Below are positions 27,873 to 35,283 of a stretch of DNA of 64,000 nucleotides, piece by piece. The notes under the pieces are model-generated. The model saw only the letters and a list, made by a program, of their open reading frames with translations. It ran no database searches and had not been told where the DNA came from. The position numbers were made by a program, and so were the translations under genes. This stretch comes from Pseudomonas viridiflava (GTDB lineage: Bacteria > Pseudomonadota > Gammaproteobacteria > Pseudomonadales > Pseudomonadaceae), in assembly GCF_900591205.1 (NCBI RefSeq), contig NZ_UUPU01000024.1:24361-88360 (forward strand), in the 5' to 3' direction. Within the stretch, counting starts at the first letter, position 1, and each line of letters begins with the position of its first letter.

Positions 27873-27990
27873 TCCGCGGGTATGCTTGAAAAACCGGCGC
27901 GCAAAATCCGCCCGCTAACCTTTCGATCTGTTCCAAGTGCGGGCACAATGCGTGTCCTTTTTTGGCAGGCACCGCCGCAGGCTCTCAAAA

Positions 27991-29088
27991 ATGATCAAAA
28001 CGCCGTACTACCTCATCGACAAACAGAAGCTTCTGGTCAACATGCAGAAGATTGCTTACGTGCGCGAACAGTCCGGCGCCAAGGCCCTGCTGGCGCTCAA
28101 GTGCTTCGCCACGTGGTCGGTGTTTGACCTGATGCAGCAATACATGGACGGCACCACCTCGTCGTCGCTGTATGAGTTGAAGCTCGGCCGCCAGAAGTTC
28201 GAAGGCGAAGCACACGCCTACAGCGTGGCCTGGGCCGACGATGAAATCGAAGAGATGCTGGATAACTGCGACAAGATCATCTTCAACTCGATCAGCCAGT
28301 TGCAGCGTTTTGCCGAACGCAGCGAAGGCAAGACCCGCGGCCTGCGCGTCAACCCACAGGTAAGCAGCTCCGACTACCTGCTGGCTGACCCGGCGCGCCC
28401 GTTCAGCCGTTTGGGCGAGTGGGACCCGGTGAAGATCGAAGGCGTGATCGAGCAGATCTCAGGCTTCATGTTCCACAACAACTGCGAGAACGGTGATTTC
28501 AGCCTGTTCGACAAAATGCTCGGCACCATCGAAGAACGCTTCGGCGCGCTGCTGCACAAGGTCGAGTGGGTCAGCCTCGGCGGCGGCATCCACTTCACCG
28601 GTGAAGACTATGCGGTGGACGCCTTCTGCGCCCGCCTGAAGGCGTTCTCCGAGCAGTACGGCGTGCAGGTGTATCTGGAACCCGGCGAAGCTGCGATCAC
28701 CAACAGCGCCTCGCTGGAAGTGACCGTGCTCGACACCCTCTACAACGGCAAAAACCTCGCCGTGGTAGACAGCTCCATCGAAGCCCACCTGCTGGACCTG
28801 CTGATCTACCGCCTCAACGCCAAGCTGGCGCCGAGCGACGGCGAACACACCGTGATGGTGTGCGGCAAATCCTGCCTGGCCGGGGACATCTTCGGCGAGT
28901 ATCAATTTGATCGTCCGCTGGCCATCGGCGATCGGCTGTCGTTTATCGACACCGCAGGCTACACCATGGTCAAGAAAAACTGGTTCAACGGCCTGAAAAT
29001 GCCGTCCATCGTAGTGAAACAACTCGACGGTACAGTCGAAGTGGTTCGTGAATTTGGTTACGACGACTACCTGTCCAGCCTTTCGTAA
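27991..29088 (+). CDS. nspC: Carboxynorspermidine/carboxyspermidine decarboxylase
   Basis: A 365-residue fold-III PLP decarboxylase that removes CO2 from carboxy(nor)spermidine, the last step of the alternative polyamine route. It starts MIKTPYYLIDKQKLL. The PLP lysine is in LLALKCFATW. Other motifs are SSLYELKLG, VSLGGGIHFT, LEPGEAAIT, CGKSCLAGD and FIDTAGYTMVKKNWFNG. The C-terminal catalytic Cys region is present. The synthase gene follows 28 bp downstream. Confidence 0.93.
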   Translation: MIKTPYYLIDKQKLLVNMQKIAYVREQSGAKALLALKCFATWSVFDLMQQYMDGTTSSSLYELKLGRQKFEGEAHAYSVAWADDEIEEMLDNCDKIIFNSISQLQRFAERSEGKTRGLRVNPQVSSSDYLLADPARPFSRLGEWDPVKIEGVIEQISGFMFHNNCENGDFSLFDKMLGTIEERFGALLHKVEWVSLGGGIHFTGEDYAVDAFCARLKAFSEQYGVQVYLEPGEAAITNSASLEVTVLDTLYNGKNLAVVDSSIEAHLLDLLIYRLNAKLAPSDGEHTVMVCGKSCLAGDIFGEYQFDRPLAIGDRLSFIDTAGYTMVKKNWFNGLKMPSIVVKQLDGTVEVVREFGYDDYLSSLS

Positions 29089-29116
29089 GCTGGCGGATAA
29101 AGGAGAGATAAAGCAA

Positions 29117-30361
29117 TTGAAAAAGAACGTTCTTATCATTGGTGCAGGAGGTGTCGCCAAGGTGGTGGCCCACAAGTGCGCGCAGCACAACGACGAACTC
29201 GGTCGTATTGCTATCGCGTCGCGCAACATCTCCAAATGCCAGGCCATCATCGACAGCGTCAAGGCCAAGGGTAGCTTCAAGGTTCCCGCCGACATCCAAG
29301 CCTTCACGCTGAACGCCCTGGACGTGGAAGCGACCAAGGCCCTGATCCGCGAGACCGAATCGCAGATCGTCATCAACGTGGGTTCCGCGTTCCTCAACAT
29401 GTCGGTACTGCGTGCCTGCATCGACACGGGCGTTGCGTACCTCGACACCGCCATCCACGAAGAGCCGGGCAAGGTCTGCGAGACCCCGCCGTGGTACGGC
29501 AACTACGAGTGGAACCACCTGCAAGAGTGCAAGCAGAAGAACATCACCGCCATCCTTGGCGTGGGTTTCGACCCGGGTGTCGTCAACGCGTATGCCGCGC
29601 TGGCGCAGCAACAGCATTTCGACCGCATTGATTCGATCGACATTCTCGACGTCAATGCCGGCAGCCACGGCAAATACTTTGCCACCAACTTCGACCCGGA
29701 AATCAACTTCCGCGAATTCACCGGGCAGGTGTGGAGCTGGCAGAACAGCCAGTGGACCAGCAACACCATGTTCGAAGTCAAACGCACCGACGACCTGCCG
29801 GTAGTCGGTTCGCAGAACCTCTACCTTACCGGCCACGATGAAGTGCACTCGCTGTCGAAAAACCTCGACGTGCCCAACGTGCGTTTCTGGATGAGCTTCG
29901 GCGAACACTACATCAACGTGTTCACCGTGCTGAAAAACCTCGGCCTGCTCTCCGAAAAGCCGGTCACTACCGCCGAAGGTCTGGAAGTGGTGCCGTTGAA
30001 AGTGGTCAAGGCCGTACTGCCCGACCCGTCTTCGCTCGCCCCGGGCTACACCGGCAAGACCTGCATCGGTGACCTGGTCAAAGGCACCAAAGGCGGCCAG
30101 CCACGCGAGATGTTCATCTACAACGTGGCGTGCCATGAAGAAGCCTTTGCCGAGACCGACAGCCAGGGCATCTCTTACACCGCAGGCGTGCCGCCAGTGG
30201 CCGCTGCGCTGCTGGTAGCGCGTGGCGAGTGGGATGTGAAACACATGGCCAACGTCGAGGAACTGCCGGCTGAGCCGTTCCTCAAAGCGCTGGACGTGAT
30301 GGGTTTGCCGACGCGAATCAAGGATGAGCACGGCGACCGTGCCTGGGACGCGATTGCCTGA
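29117..30361 (+). CDS. Carboxynorspermidine synthase (saccharopine dehydrogenase family)
   Basis: A 414-residue NADPH-dependent enzyme. It condenses aspartate semialdehyde with putrescine or 1,3-diaminopropane to carboxy(nor)spermidine, the substrate of NspC. The Rossmann motif is VLIIGAGGVAKVVAHKCAQ. The family pattern continues with AIHEEPGKVCETPPWYGNYEW and GVGFDPGVVNAYA. I chose the TTG at 29117 because AGGAG lies eleven bases upstream. The frame is open farther up inside nspC, but that part is the nspC tail in another frame. Confidence 0.92.
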   Translation: MKKNVLIIGAGGVAKVVAHKCAQHNDELGRIAIASRNISKCQAIIDSVKAKGSFKVPADIQAFTLNALDVEATKALIRETESQIVINVGSAFLNMSVLRACIDTGVAYLDTAIHEEPGKVCETPPWYGNYEWNHLQECKQKNITAILGVGFDPGVVNAYAALAQQQHFDRIDSIDILDVNAGSHGKYFATNFDPEINFREFTGQVWSWQNSQWTSNTMFEVKRTDDLPVVGSQNLYLTGHDEVHSLSKNLDVPNVRFWMSFGEHYINVFTVLKNLGLLSEKPVTTAEGLEVVPLKVVKAVLPDPSSLAPGYTGKTCIGDLVKGTKGGQPREMFIYNVACHEEAFAETDSQGISYTAGVPPVAAALLVARGEWDVKHMANVEELPAEPFLKALDVMGLPTRIKDEHGDRAWDAIA

Positions 30362-30381
30362 ATAGGCGATAGCTGACCGAA

Positions 30382-30414
30382 CAAAAAAATGCGCCCTCAG
30401 GGGCGCATTTTTTG
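30382..30414 (+). terminator. Intrinsic terminator of the polyamine operon
   Basis: AAAAAATGCGCCC-TCAG-GGGCGCATTTTTT is a perfect stem of thirteen pairs with a four-base loop and a T tract, 20 bp after the synthase stop codon. The A tract on the other side would let it act in both directions. Confidence 0.92.
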
Positions 30415-30451
30415 TTTGGGCTAATAGATATCCCGAAACCAATGAAGATCC

Positions 30452-30543
30452 AAATGTGGGAGGGGGCTTGCTCCCGATTGCGGTGGGTCAGTTACAGGTT
30501 TTTCAACTGGCACACCGCAATCGGGAGCAAGCCCCCTCCCACA
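30452..30543. repeat. REP pair
   Basis: AAATGTGGGAGGGGGCTTGCTCCCGAT and its inverted mate form a typical REP doublet downstream of the terminator. Confidence 0.8.
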
Positions 30544-30730
30544 GGGATAGCACTTCGCCCAAGACTCTCGGAGTTTTCCCACGACTGTTTCAGGTTGTGG
30601 CTCGGAACGCGGCTGACTAACCTCTGTGCCGTCGCTGCCAATTCAGCGAACGGATTTGACCGTCCGACTCCCAAGTACATCTGTGCCATATCGAATCAGG
30701 CGTTTTTTTTACGTCTGCTGTATCGTGTCG

Positions 30731-30861
30731 CGGCAGCTGTACGCGGGATACCTTCGGGTATGCCGGGCTCCTTGGGACCGGTCGGTCAACCCGCGTATAG
30801 CTGCCACCCTAATTCGTTTGACCGCGAACAGTGGCAGCTCCATTTCCCTTGGAGTTACACC
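30731..30861 (+). ncRNA. Structured 5' leader with alternative pairings
   Basis: The leader begins with a 16-bp stem, 30732-30747 against 30790-30805, broken only by one G-U. Inside it is a hairpin closed by a cUUCGg tetraloop (30748-30761) and a second hairpin at 30763-30781. The 3' arm (30799-30807, AGCTGCCAC) is also perfectly complementary to 30831-30839 (GTGGCAGCT). That downstream segment overlaps the 5' arm (30836-30842) of a hairpin burying GGAG at 30851-30854, the ribosome binding site of the next gene. The pairings exclude each other, as in a riboswitch or thermosensor. The region 30544-30730 has no gene; the promoter should lie there. The ligand or signal is unknown. Confidence 0.7.
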
Positions 30862-31101
30862 ATGATCAAAGACACCCCCAATCCCCCCGAAACACTCTTC
30901 ACCGTGCGCCCCGACCTGGGCACGGAAACCCTGCTGGTCAACGCCTCCCAGGACCTGGCCTCCATCAGCGAGATCGCCACCCACCTGGCGTTTGAAATCG
31001 ACGGCTCTCAACGCAATGTCGCGCTGGGCATCTGCCGAATGCTCGAAGGTGTGCAACTGCTGGTAGACAAAGCCCTGAACGTGGCCCACCCGGCCGCCTG
31101 A
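30862..31101 (+). CDS. DUF6124/DUF3077-like small protein
   Basis: A 79-residue acidic cytosolic protein, MIKDTPNPPETLFTVRPDLGTETLLVNASQDL and on, resembling the Pseudomonas-restricted DUF6124 and DUF3077 small proteins of unknown function. It is predicted to be helical with no cysteine or membrane segment. GGAG lies seven bases upstream of the ATG and can be occluded by the leader RNA. The LspA-like gene follows, with no terminator visible between them. Confidence 0.75.
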   Translation: MIKDTPNPPETLFTVRPDLGTETLLVNASQDLASISEIATHLAFEIDGSQRNVALGICRMLEGVQLLVDKALNVAHPAA

Positions 31102-31171
31102 GATGGACGAGATAAAGCGCCTGAGCTATCTTCTGGCGCTCTATCGAAAGCCCGAAACAGGAAGTTACCGC

Positions 31172-31675
31172 TTGAGCACGTCGCCCTTACTACGAGGCCG
31201 CACCTTCGCCCTCCTCGCTGGCATCGCCTTTATTGCCGTAGACCAACTCGTCAAACTGCTGGCCCTGGTTTCACTGCAAGCCAGCAGCTTCAAAATCGGC
31301 TCCAACCCGATCAACCTGGCGCTGGAACTGAGCCTGAACCCGGGCGCTTTCCTGAGCCTGGGCGCGGCTTTGCCACCGCAGGTCAAACAGCTGATTTTTA
31401 TCGTCGGGGTGGCCATCGTGGTTGCCTGGGCGATGGGGTGGTCGCTTTCCAACTGGAGCCAACCGCTGCGTAAAGTCTTGCCGCTGTACACCATTGCCCT
31501 GGGCGGCATCGCCAATTTGATCGACCGCGTTTTTCGCGACGGCCATGTGGTGGATTACATGGTGTTGAACGTTGGCCCCACGCATACCGGCGTGTTCAAT
31601 ATTGCCGATATCGCGATTACTGCGGGGGCCTTGTTCCTGATGTTCGATTTATTCGTAAAGCCGCGTAAAGCCTGA
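31172..31675 (+). CDS. Signal peptidase II-like protein
   Basis: A 167-residue inner-membrane aspartyl protease of the LspA family, which cleaves lipoprotein signal peptides after lipidation. It has four hydrophobic helices. Motifs are DQLVK, NPGAFLSLG, GGIANLIDRVFRDGHVVDY and FNIADIAI, with both catalytic Asp residues. A TTG start at 31172 has AGGAAG seven bases upstream; an ATG at 31103 would add 23 residues. It is not next to ileS, where the housekeeping lspA normally sits, so it is probably a second copy. Confidence 0.85.
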   Translation: MSTSPLLRGRTFALLAGIAFIAVDQLVKLLALVSLQASSFKIGSNPINLALELSLNPGAFLSLGAALPPQVKQLIFIVGVAIVVAWAMGWSLSNWSQPLRKVLPLYTIALGGIANLIDRVFRDGHVVDYMVLNVGPTHTGVFNIADIAITAGALFLMFDLFVKPRKA

Positions 31676-31682
31676 TCAGCAA

Positions 31683-31710
31683 GGGGGTTCAGGCGTCTAC
31701 GCCAACCCCC
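31683..31710. terminator. Bidirectional terminator hairpin
   Basis: GGGGGTT...AACCCCC with an inner GGCG-TCTA-CGCC stem lies between two convergent genes, the LspA-like gene and glutaminase. A long T run is lacking, so termination strength is uncertain. Confidence 0.6.
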
Positions 31711-31716
31711 TCGCCG

Positions 31717-32625
31717 TTAAAACACCGACCACCCAATCCGCTCACTCAGCAACTCCAACGCCTTCATCCCCGCCAGCGAATTCCCCGCCGCGTTCAACTC
31801 CGGTGACCATACGCACACCGTGAACTGCCCCGGCACCACCGCGACGATCCCACCGCCTACCCCGCTCTTGCCCGGCAAGCCCACGCGATAGGCAAAATTG
31901 CCCGCTTCGTCATACAGCCCGCTGGTGGCCATGATCGAGTTGACTTGCTTGGTCTGGCGCGCGCTCAACACCTGTTCGCCGCTGTGGGCACTCACGCCCT
32001 CGTTGGCCAGGAAGCTGAAGGCTCGGGCCAGGTCCAGGCAGCTCATTTGCAGCGCGCAGTAGTTGAAGTAGCTGTGCAGCACCGCGTCGACGTCGTTGTG
32101 GAAGTTGCCGAAGGATTTCATCAGGTAGGCCATGGCCGCGTTGCGCGCACCGTGTTGCGCCTCGGAGTCGGCGACCACGCTGTTGACCAGGATCTGCGGG
32201 TTGCCCGACAGGCGTCGCACAAAGTCGCGCATCGACAGGATCGGCACGGCAAAGCGCGACTGGTTGATGTCGCAGATCACCAGGGCGCCGGCGTTGATAA
32301 ACGGGTTGCGCGGGCGGCCGCGTTCGAACTCCAGTTGCACCAGGGAGTTGAAAGGTTGCCCCGAAGGCTCGTGGCCCAGGCGTTCCCAGATGGTTTCGCC
32401 GCCGTGATCAATGGCCTGCACCAGGCTGAATACCTTGGAGATGCTCTGCACCGAGAACAGCGTCTCGGCGTCGCCTGCGCAATAGGCCGAGCCGTCGTTG
32501 CCGTACACCGCGATGCCGAGATGGTTGGCGGGTACATCGGCCAGTGCCGGAATATAGTCGGCGACTTTGCCTTGGCCGATCAGTGGGCGAACTTCGTCGA
32601 GGATCGACTCGAGAAGCGCCTGCAT
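31717..32625 (-). CDS. glsA: Glutaminase
   Basis: A 302-residue cytosolic serine-dependent beta-lactamase-fold glutaminase that converts glutamine to glutamate and ammonia. It starts [29 protein letters not shown], with AGGA six bases upstream. The catalytic Ser-Lys pair is in [11 protein letters not shown]. Other family segments are [13 protein letters not shown] and [12 protein letters not shown]. The gene is monocistronic. The glsA or glsB name cannot be settled. Confidence 0.95.
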   Translation of the reverse strand: MQALLESILDEVRPLIGQGKVADYIPALADVPANHLGIAVYGNDGSAYCAGDAETLFSVQSISKVFSLVQAIDHGGETIWERLGHEPSGQPFNSLVQLEFERGRPRNPFINAGALVICDINQSRFAVPILSMRDFVRRLSGNPQILVNSVVADSEAQHGARNAAMAYLMKSFGNFHNDVDAVLHSYFNYCALQMSCLDLARAFSFLANEGVSAHSGEQVLSARQTKQVNSIMATSGLYDEAGNFAYRVGLPGKSGVGGGIVAVVPGQFTVCVWSPELNAAGNSLAGMKALELLSERIGWSVF

Positions 32626-32679
32626 GTCTTGTCCTGTCATCTGTGTTTGAATCGTTGGAGGCGGGCCGCGGAGGATACT

Positions 32680-33024
32680 TCAATGCGCCCGAAAGCCCCA
32701 CACTATCTCCACCACGCGCTCGGCAATCACCAGATAAATCAGGATCAACAACAGCTGCAACGCCAGGTGATAGCGCAACTTGGCCAGCCGGCGAATGCCG
32801 TCGCTGACATTCAACAGCATCAACACCGCCGACAGGATGATCAGGCCCCAGCCCGCGACGTTTGAGGCGAACACACCGATGAACAGCTCACGTTGCCCCA
32901 GCACCGTGTTAGTCCCCGCCGCAAACAGCAGCGCGCACACCAGCAGGTTCTTCACATTGTCGAAGATCTGCGTGCTCAGGTCGTTTTCCAGCAAGGCCAT
33001 ATAGCGCTTCCATAACGTGTGCAT
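32680..33024 (-). CDS. Small membrane protein, unknown function
   Basis: A 114-residue protein with three hydrophobic helices (LLVCALLFAAG; VAGWGLIILSAVLMLLNV; LALQLLLILIYLVIAERVVEIVW). No family is recognised. It lies 54 bp upstream of the glutaminase gene in the same direction, so co-transcription is possible. The ATG at 33024 or at 33030 may be used. Confidence 0.65.
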   Translation of the reverse strand: MHTLWKRYMALLENDLSTQIFDNVKNLLVCALLFAAGTNTVLGQRELFIGVFASNVAGWGLIILSAVLMLLNVSDGIRRLAKLRYHLALQLLLILIYLVIAERVVEIVWGFRAH

Positions 33025-33116
33025 GGGCAAGTACCGGGTGGGGATCGCTCGTCAATCAAAGTAGTCCAATAGCCCGTACACTGCACCGCTGCGCTTACTC
33101 CATAAGGGATTTCTGC

Positions 33117-33452
33117 ATGAAATTGATAATCGGCCTGGCCGCTTTGCTGTTGGTATCGGCTTGCACCACCACCCCGCCTGCCCAGGACTCCACCGCGTCC
33201 ACTTGCCTGGCGGGCGGCGGCACAATGAAGCAGGTCGGCAAGTTACAGCGCTGGAAATGCATCACGCCCTACAAGGATGCGGGCAAGGCGTGCACCGATT
33301 CGAGCCAGTGTGAAGGCGAGTGCCAGACCAGTGTCACCACCCAGTCCGGCAACGGCCCCGTGACCGGCGCGTGCCAGGTGGATAACGGGCACTTCGGCTG
33401 CTCGGCGAGGGTGGAGAAAGGCCAACTGGGCCGGGCGATTTGTGTGGATTGA
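33117..33452 (+). CDS. Cysteine-rich lipoprotein
   Basis: A 111-residue lipoprotein with lipobox VSAC (MKLIIGLAALLLVSACTTTPP). The mature part has eight further cysteines, in STCLAGG, RWKCITP, GKACTDSSQCEGECQ, GACQVD, FGCSA and AICVD, so four disulfides are likely. This resembles small extracytoplasmic knob-like domains. The function is unknown. Confidence 0.75.
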   Translation: MKLIIGLAALLLVSACTTTPPAQDSTASTCLAGGGTMKQVGKLQRWKCITPYKDAGKACTDSSQCEGECQTSVTTQSGNGPVTGACQVDNGHFGCSARVEKGQLGRAICVD

Positions 33453-33470
33453 GCCACGCCTCGGTCAAAT

Positions 33471-33498
33471 TGTGGGAGCTGGCTTGCCTGCTCCCACA
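33471..33498. repeat. Single short REP-like hairpin
   Basis: TGTGGGAG...CTCCCACA, a minimal REP core between two convergent genes. It could stop transcription from both sides. Confidence 0.6.
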
Positions 33499-33516
33499 GG
33501 GTCAAGGTGGTGCCGC

Positions 33517-33927
33517 TTAAAAATGCACCACATCCGAAACCCGCTCATCCAGCACATCCCGCGCCAGCGCCCAGGCCCGGTCCTTGGATTCCACCACCAG
33601 CAGCGGATAGCCCCACGCCTTGCCAAACATCACCGCAAACGACTTGAGCGCCAGGCGCTGAGCCGCGCTGGGCTCCACCTGGATCATGCCTTTGACGTAG
33701 GTGCGCAGCGCCTGTTTGTTTTTCTTCATCCAGATCGACGCCTGCTTGCGCTCCTCATGGGAGTGTTCGTGGTTGTTTTCGTCCACGGATTTTTCGTGCA
33801 GCAGCACAAAGGCTTGCTGCCTCGCCAACAAGCCTTCGAAGACCAGGAAGGCATCCTGCGGCCCGCCTTCGTTTGGGGCATCGAAGACGATTTTGACCAC
33901 AGGGAACGTTGTACTGTCGAGTCGCAT
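33517..33927 (-). CDS. Conserved hypothetical protein
   Basis: A 136-residue soluble protein starting MRLDSTTFPVVKIVFDAPNEGG, with a His/Glu-rich stretch near residues 49-58 (DENNHEHSHEE). The fold is not recognised, though the FPVVKIVF start suggests a STAS-like domain. AAGGAG lies seven bases upstream of the ATG. A Fur-box-like palindrome lies 14 bases beyond the start, so iron control is possible. Confidence 0.7.
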   Translation of the reverse strand: MRLDSTTFPVVKIVFDAPNEGGPQDAFLVFEGLLARQQAFVLLHEKSVDENNHEHSHEERKQASIWMKKNKQALRTYVKGMIQVEPSAAQRLALKSFAVMFGKAWGYPLLVVESKDRAWALARDVLDERVSDVVHF

Positions 33928-33940
33928 GGCAAAGCTCCTT

Positions 33941-33959
33941 AATGAGAGTGACTCTCACT
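33941..33959. promoter_or_regulatory. Fur-box-like palindrome
   Basis: AATGAGAGTGACTCTCACT contains the perfect dyad TGAGAGT-G-ACTCTCA. It matches 16 of 19 positions of the Pseudomonas-type Fur site AATGAGAATGATTCTCATT. It lies between the hypothetical gene ending at 33517 and the AraC-type regulator, so it could control either. Confidence 0.5.
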
Positions 33960-34036
33960 ATAGGCAGCAAGCGACTGGACGGCATTGCACAGAATAGCCA
34001 GACTGTTTCGCAATTCAGCCAAAATGCGAACGCGCC

Positions 34037-34918
34037 ATGAAACACCACCGCCTGGATTTGTACGACCCGCTGATGGCCAGGGATGCCGACGTGTTCCCGC
34101 GGGCCGTGGTCGCCGTGGGGGCCACCAGCAACTCGGACACCTGGGAACACGCACAACACGCGCATCGCAAAGGCCAGTTGATGTACACCCTGCGCGGGGT
34201 CATTCACTGCGAAATCGAAGCGGGTATCTGGATCGTGCCACCGCAATGCGCGCTATGGATTCCCGGGGGCACCTCGCATGCTGCACGTGGGGCGGGTGAA
34301 GCACAGGTTTATTGCCTGCTGATCGACCCCGACGCCGCCTGCGCCCTGCCCCCGCAGTGCTGCACCCTGGCGGTGTCGGGTCTGCTGCACGAGCTGATCA
34401 GCAAAGCGGTGAGCTTCCCGCTGCTGTACGACGAGGGCGGCGCCCAGGGCCGCTTGATCCATACGCTGCTGGATGAGCTGGCCACCGCGCCCATCGAGGC
34501 CCTGCACTTGCCGATGCCTCAGGACCCACGCTTGCGTCGCCTGGCCGACAGCCTGCTGGCCGAACCCGCTGACAAGGCCACGTTGGGCCAATGGGCGCAG
34601 CGCATCGGCATGAGCGAACGCAGCATGACGCGGCTGTTGCTGGAGGAGCTGGGGTTGAGTTTCGGTCGCTGGCGGCGGCAGTTGCATGTGATCCTGTCTT
34701 TGCAGCGCCTGGCCAAGGGGCATAGCGTGCAGACGGTGGCACTGGACCTGGGCTATGAGAACGCCAGCGGCTTTATCACCATGTTCCGCAAAGCGGTGGG
34801 CCAGCCGCCGGCGCGCTACCTGGCAGACCGCGCCGGGGCACTCGGTTCGCCACCGGGCACCCTGGCATTGAGAGACACCCACAGCCTCACACCCTCAACG
34901 GTGGCGCACACGCGGTAA
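34037..34918 (+). CDS. AraC-family transcriptional regulator
   Basis: A 293-residue regulator. The N-terminal cupin sensor runs over residues 20-100 (HAQHAHRKGQLMYTLRGVIHCEIEAGIWIVPPQCALWIPGG) and carries metal-type histidines. The C-terminal AraC DNA-binding domain covers residues 165-265 (TLGQWAQRIGMSERSMTRLLLEELGLSFGRWRRQLHV; DLGYENASGFITMFRKAVGQPPARYLAD). The target is unknown. Its last 30 bases overlap a gene remnant on the other strand. Confidence 0.9.
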   Translation: MKHHRLDLYDPLMARDADVFPRAVVAVGATSNSDTWEHAQHAHRKGQLMYTLRGVIHCEIEAGIWIVPPQCALWIPGGTSHAARGAGEAQVYCLLIDPDAACALPPQCCTLAVSGLLHELISKAVSFPLLYDEGGAQGRLIHTLLDELATAPIEALHLPMPQDPRLRRLADSLLAEPADKATLGQWAQRIGMSERSMTRLLLEELGLSFGRWRRQLHVILSLQRLAKGHSVQTVALDLGYENASGFITMFRKAVGQPPARYLADRAGALGSPPGTLALRDTHSLTPSTVAHTR

Positions 34919-35012
34919 CCGCCGGCAACGGCTGACCCCACTTCACCACCTCCACCACCTCCACCGGCGCGGTCTGCGCCGAACAACCCTGGGACAGGCT
35001 GGAGGCGGCGGG
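34887..35012 (-). pseudogene. Remnant of a molybdopterin oxidoreductase (BisC/TorA type) C-terminus
   Basis: Read on the minus strand, 41 codons give a tail containing LSQGCSAQTAPVEVVEVVKW and ending TACAPPLRV plus a stop. This resembles the extreme C-terminus of biotin-sulfoxide/TMAO reductases (L-QGCSAQT-LVEVE-W pattern). A stop immediately precedes the fragment and no more of the enzyme is visible. The VEV duplication looks like a small in-frame expansion. It overlaps the 3' end of the AraC gene. Confidence 0.5.
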
Positions 35013-35090
35013 TTAAATGATCAAATGTGACCCTGCAAACTAGCCCTTTTTAATTGAAGTATCGGGTCGTGTGTCGAGCCGGTCTTTTGT

Positions 35091-35223
35091 GTGTGGCGAG
35101 CGGGCTTGCCCGCGTTAGGGCGCGAAGCGGCCCTCAAACCAGTCACCGGGTTTTATCTGAGAGCATGCGGTGGTCTTGATGGGGCTGCTTCGCAGCCCAA
35201 CGCGGGCAAGCCCGCTCGCCACA
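35091..35223. repeat. REP pair, GTGGCGAGCGGGC type
   Basis: GTGTGGCGAGCGGGCTTGCC and its inverted mate lie 133 bp apart, with an inner inverted repeat. Together with 35013-35090 and 35224-35283, this stretch holds no gene. Confidence 0.8.
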
Positions 35224-35283
35224 TTAAGACTGCGCATCACAGCAAGACCGCTCGCCACAAAAAGCCAGTTCATCAAGAAAGCC

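Noticed and set aside
29048..29116. A longer N-terminus for carboxynorspermidine synthase
   Set aside because: The extra in-frame codons lie within the nspC 3' end read in another frame. The TTG at 29117 has AGGAG upstream and gives the family N-terminus.
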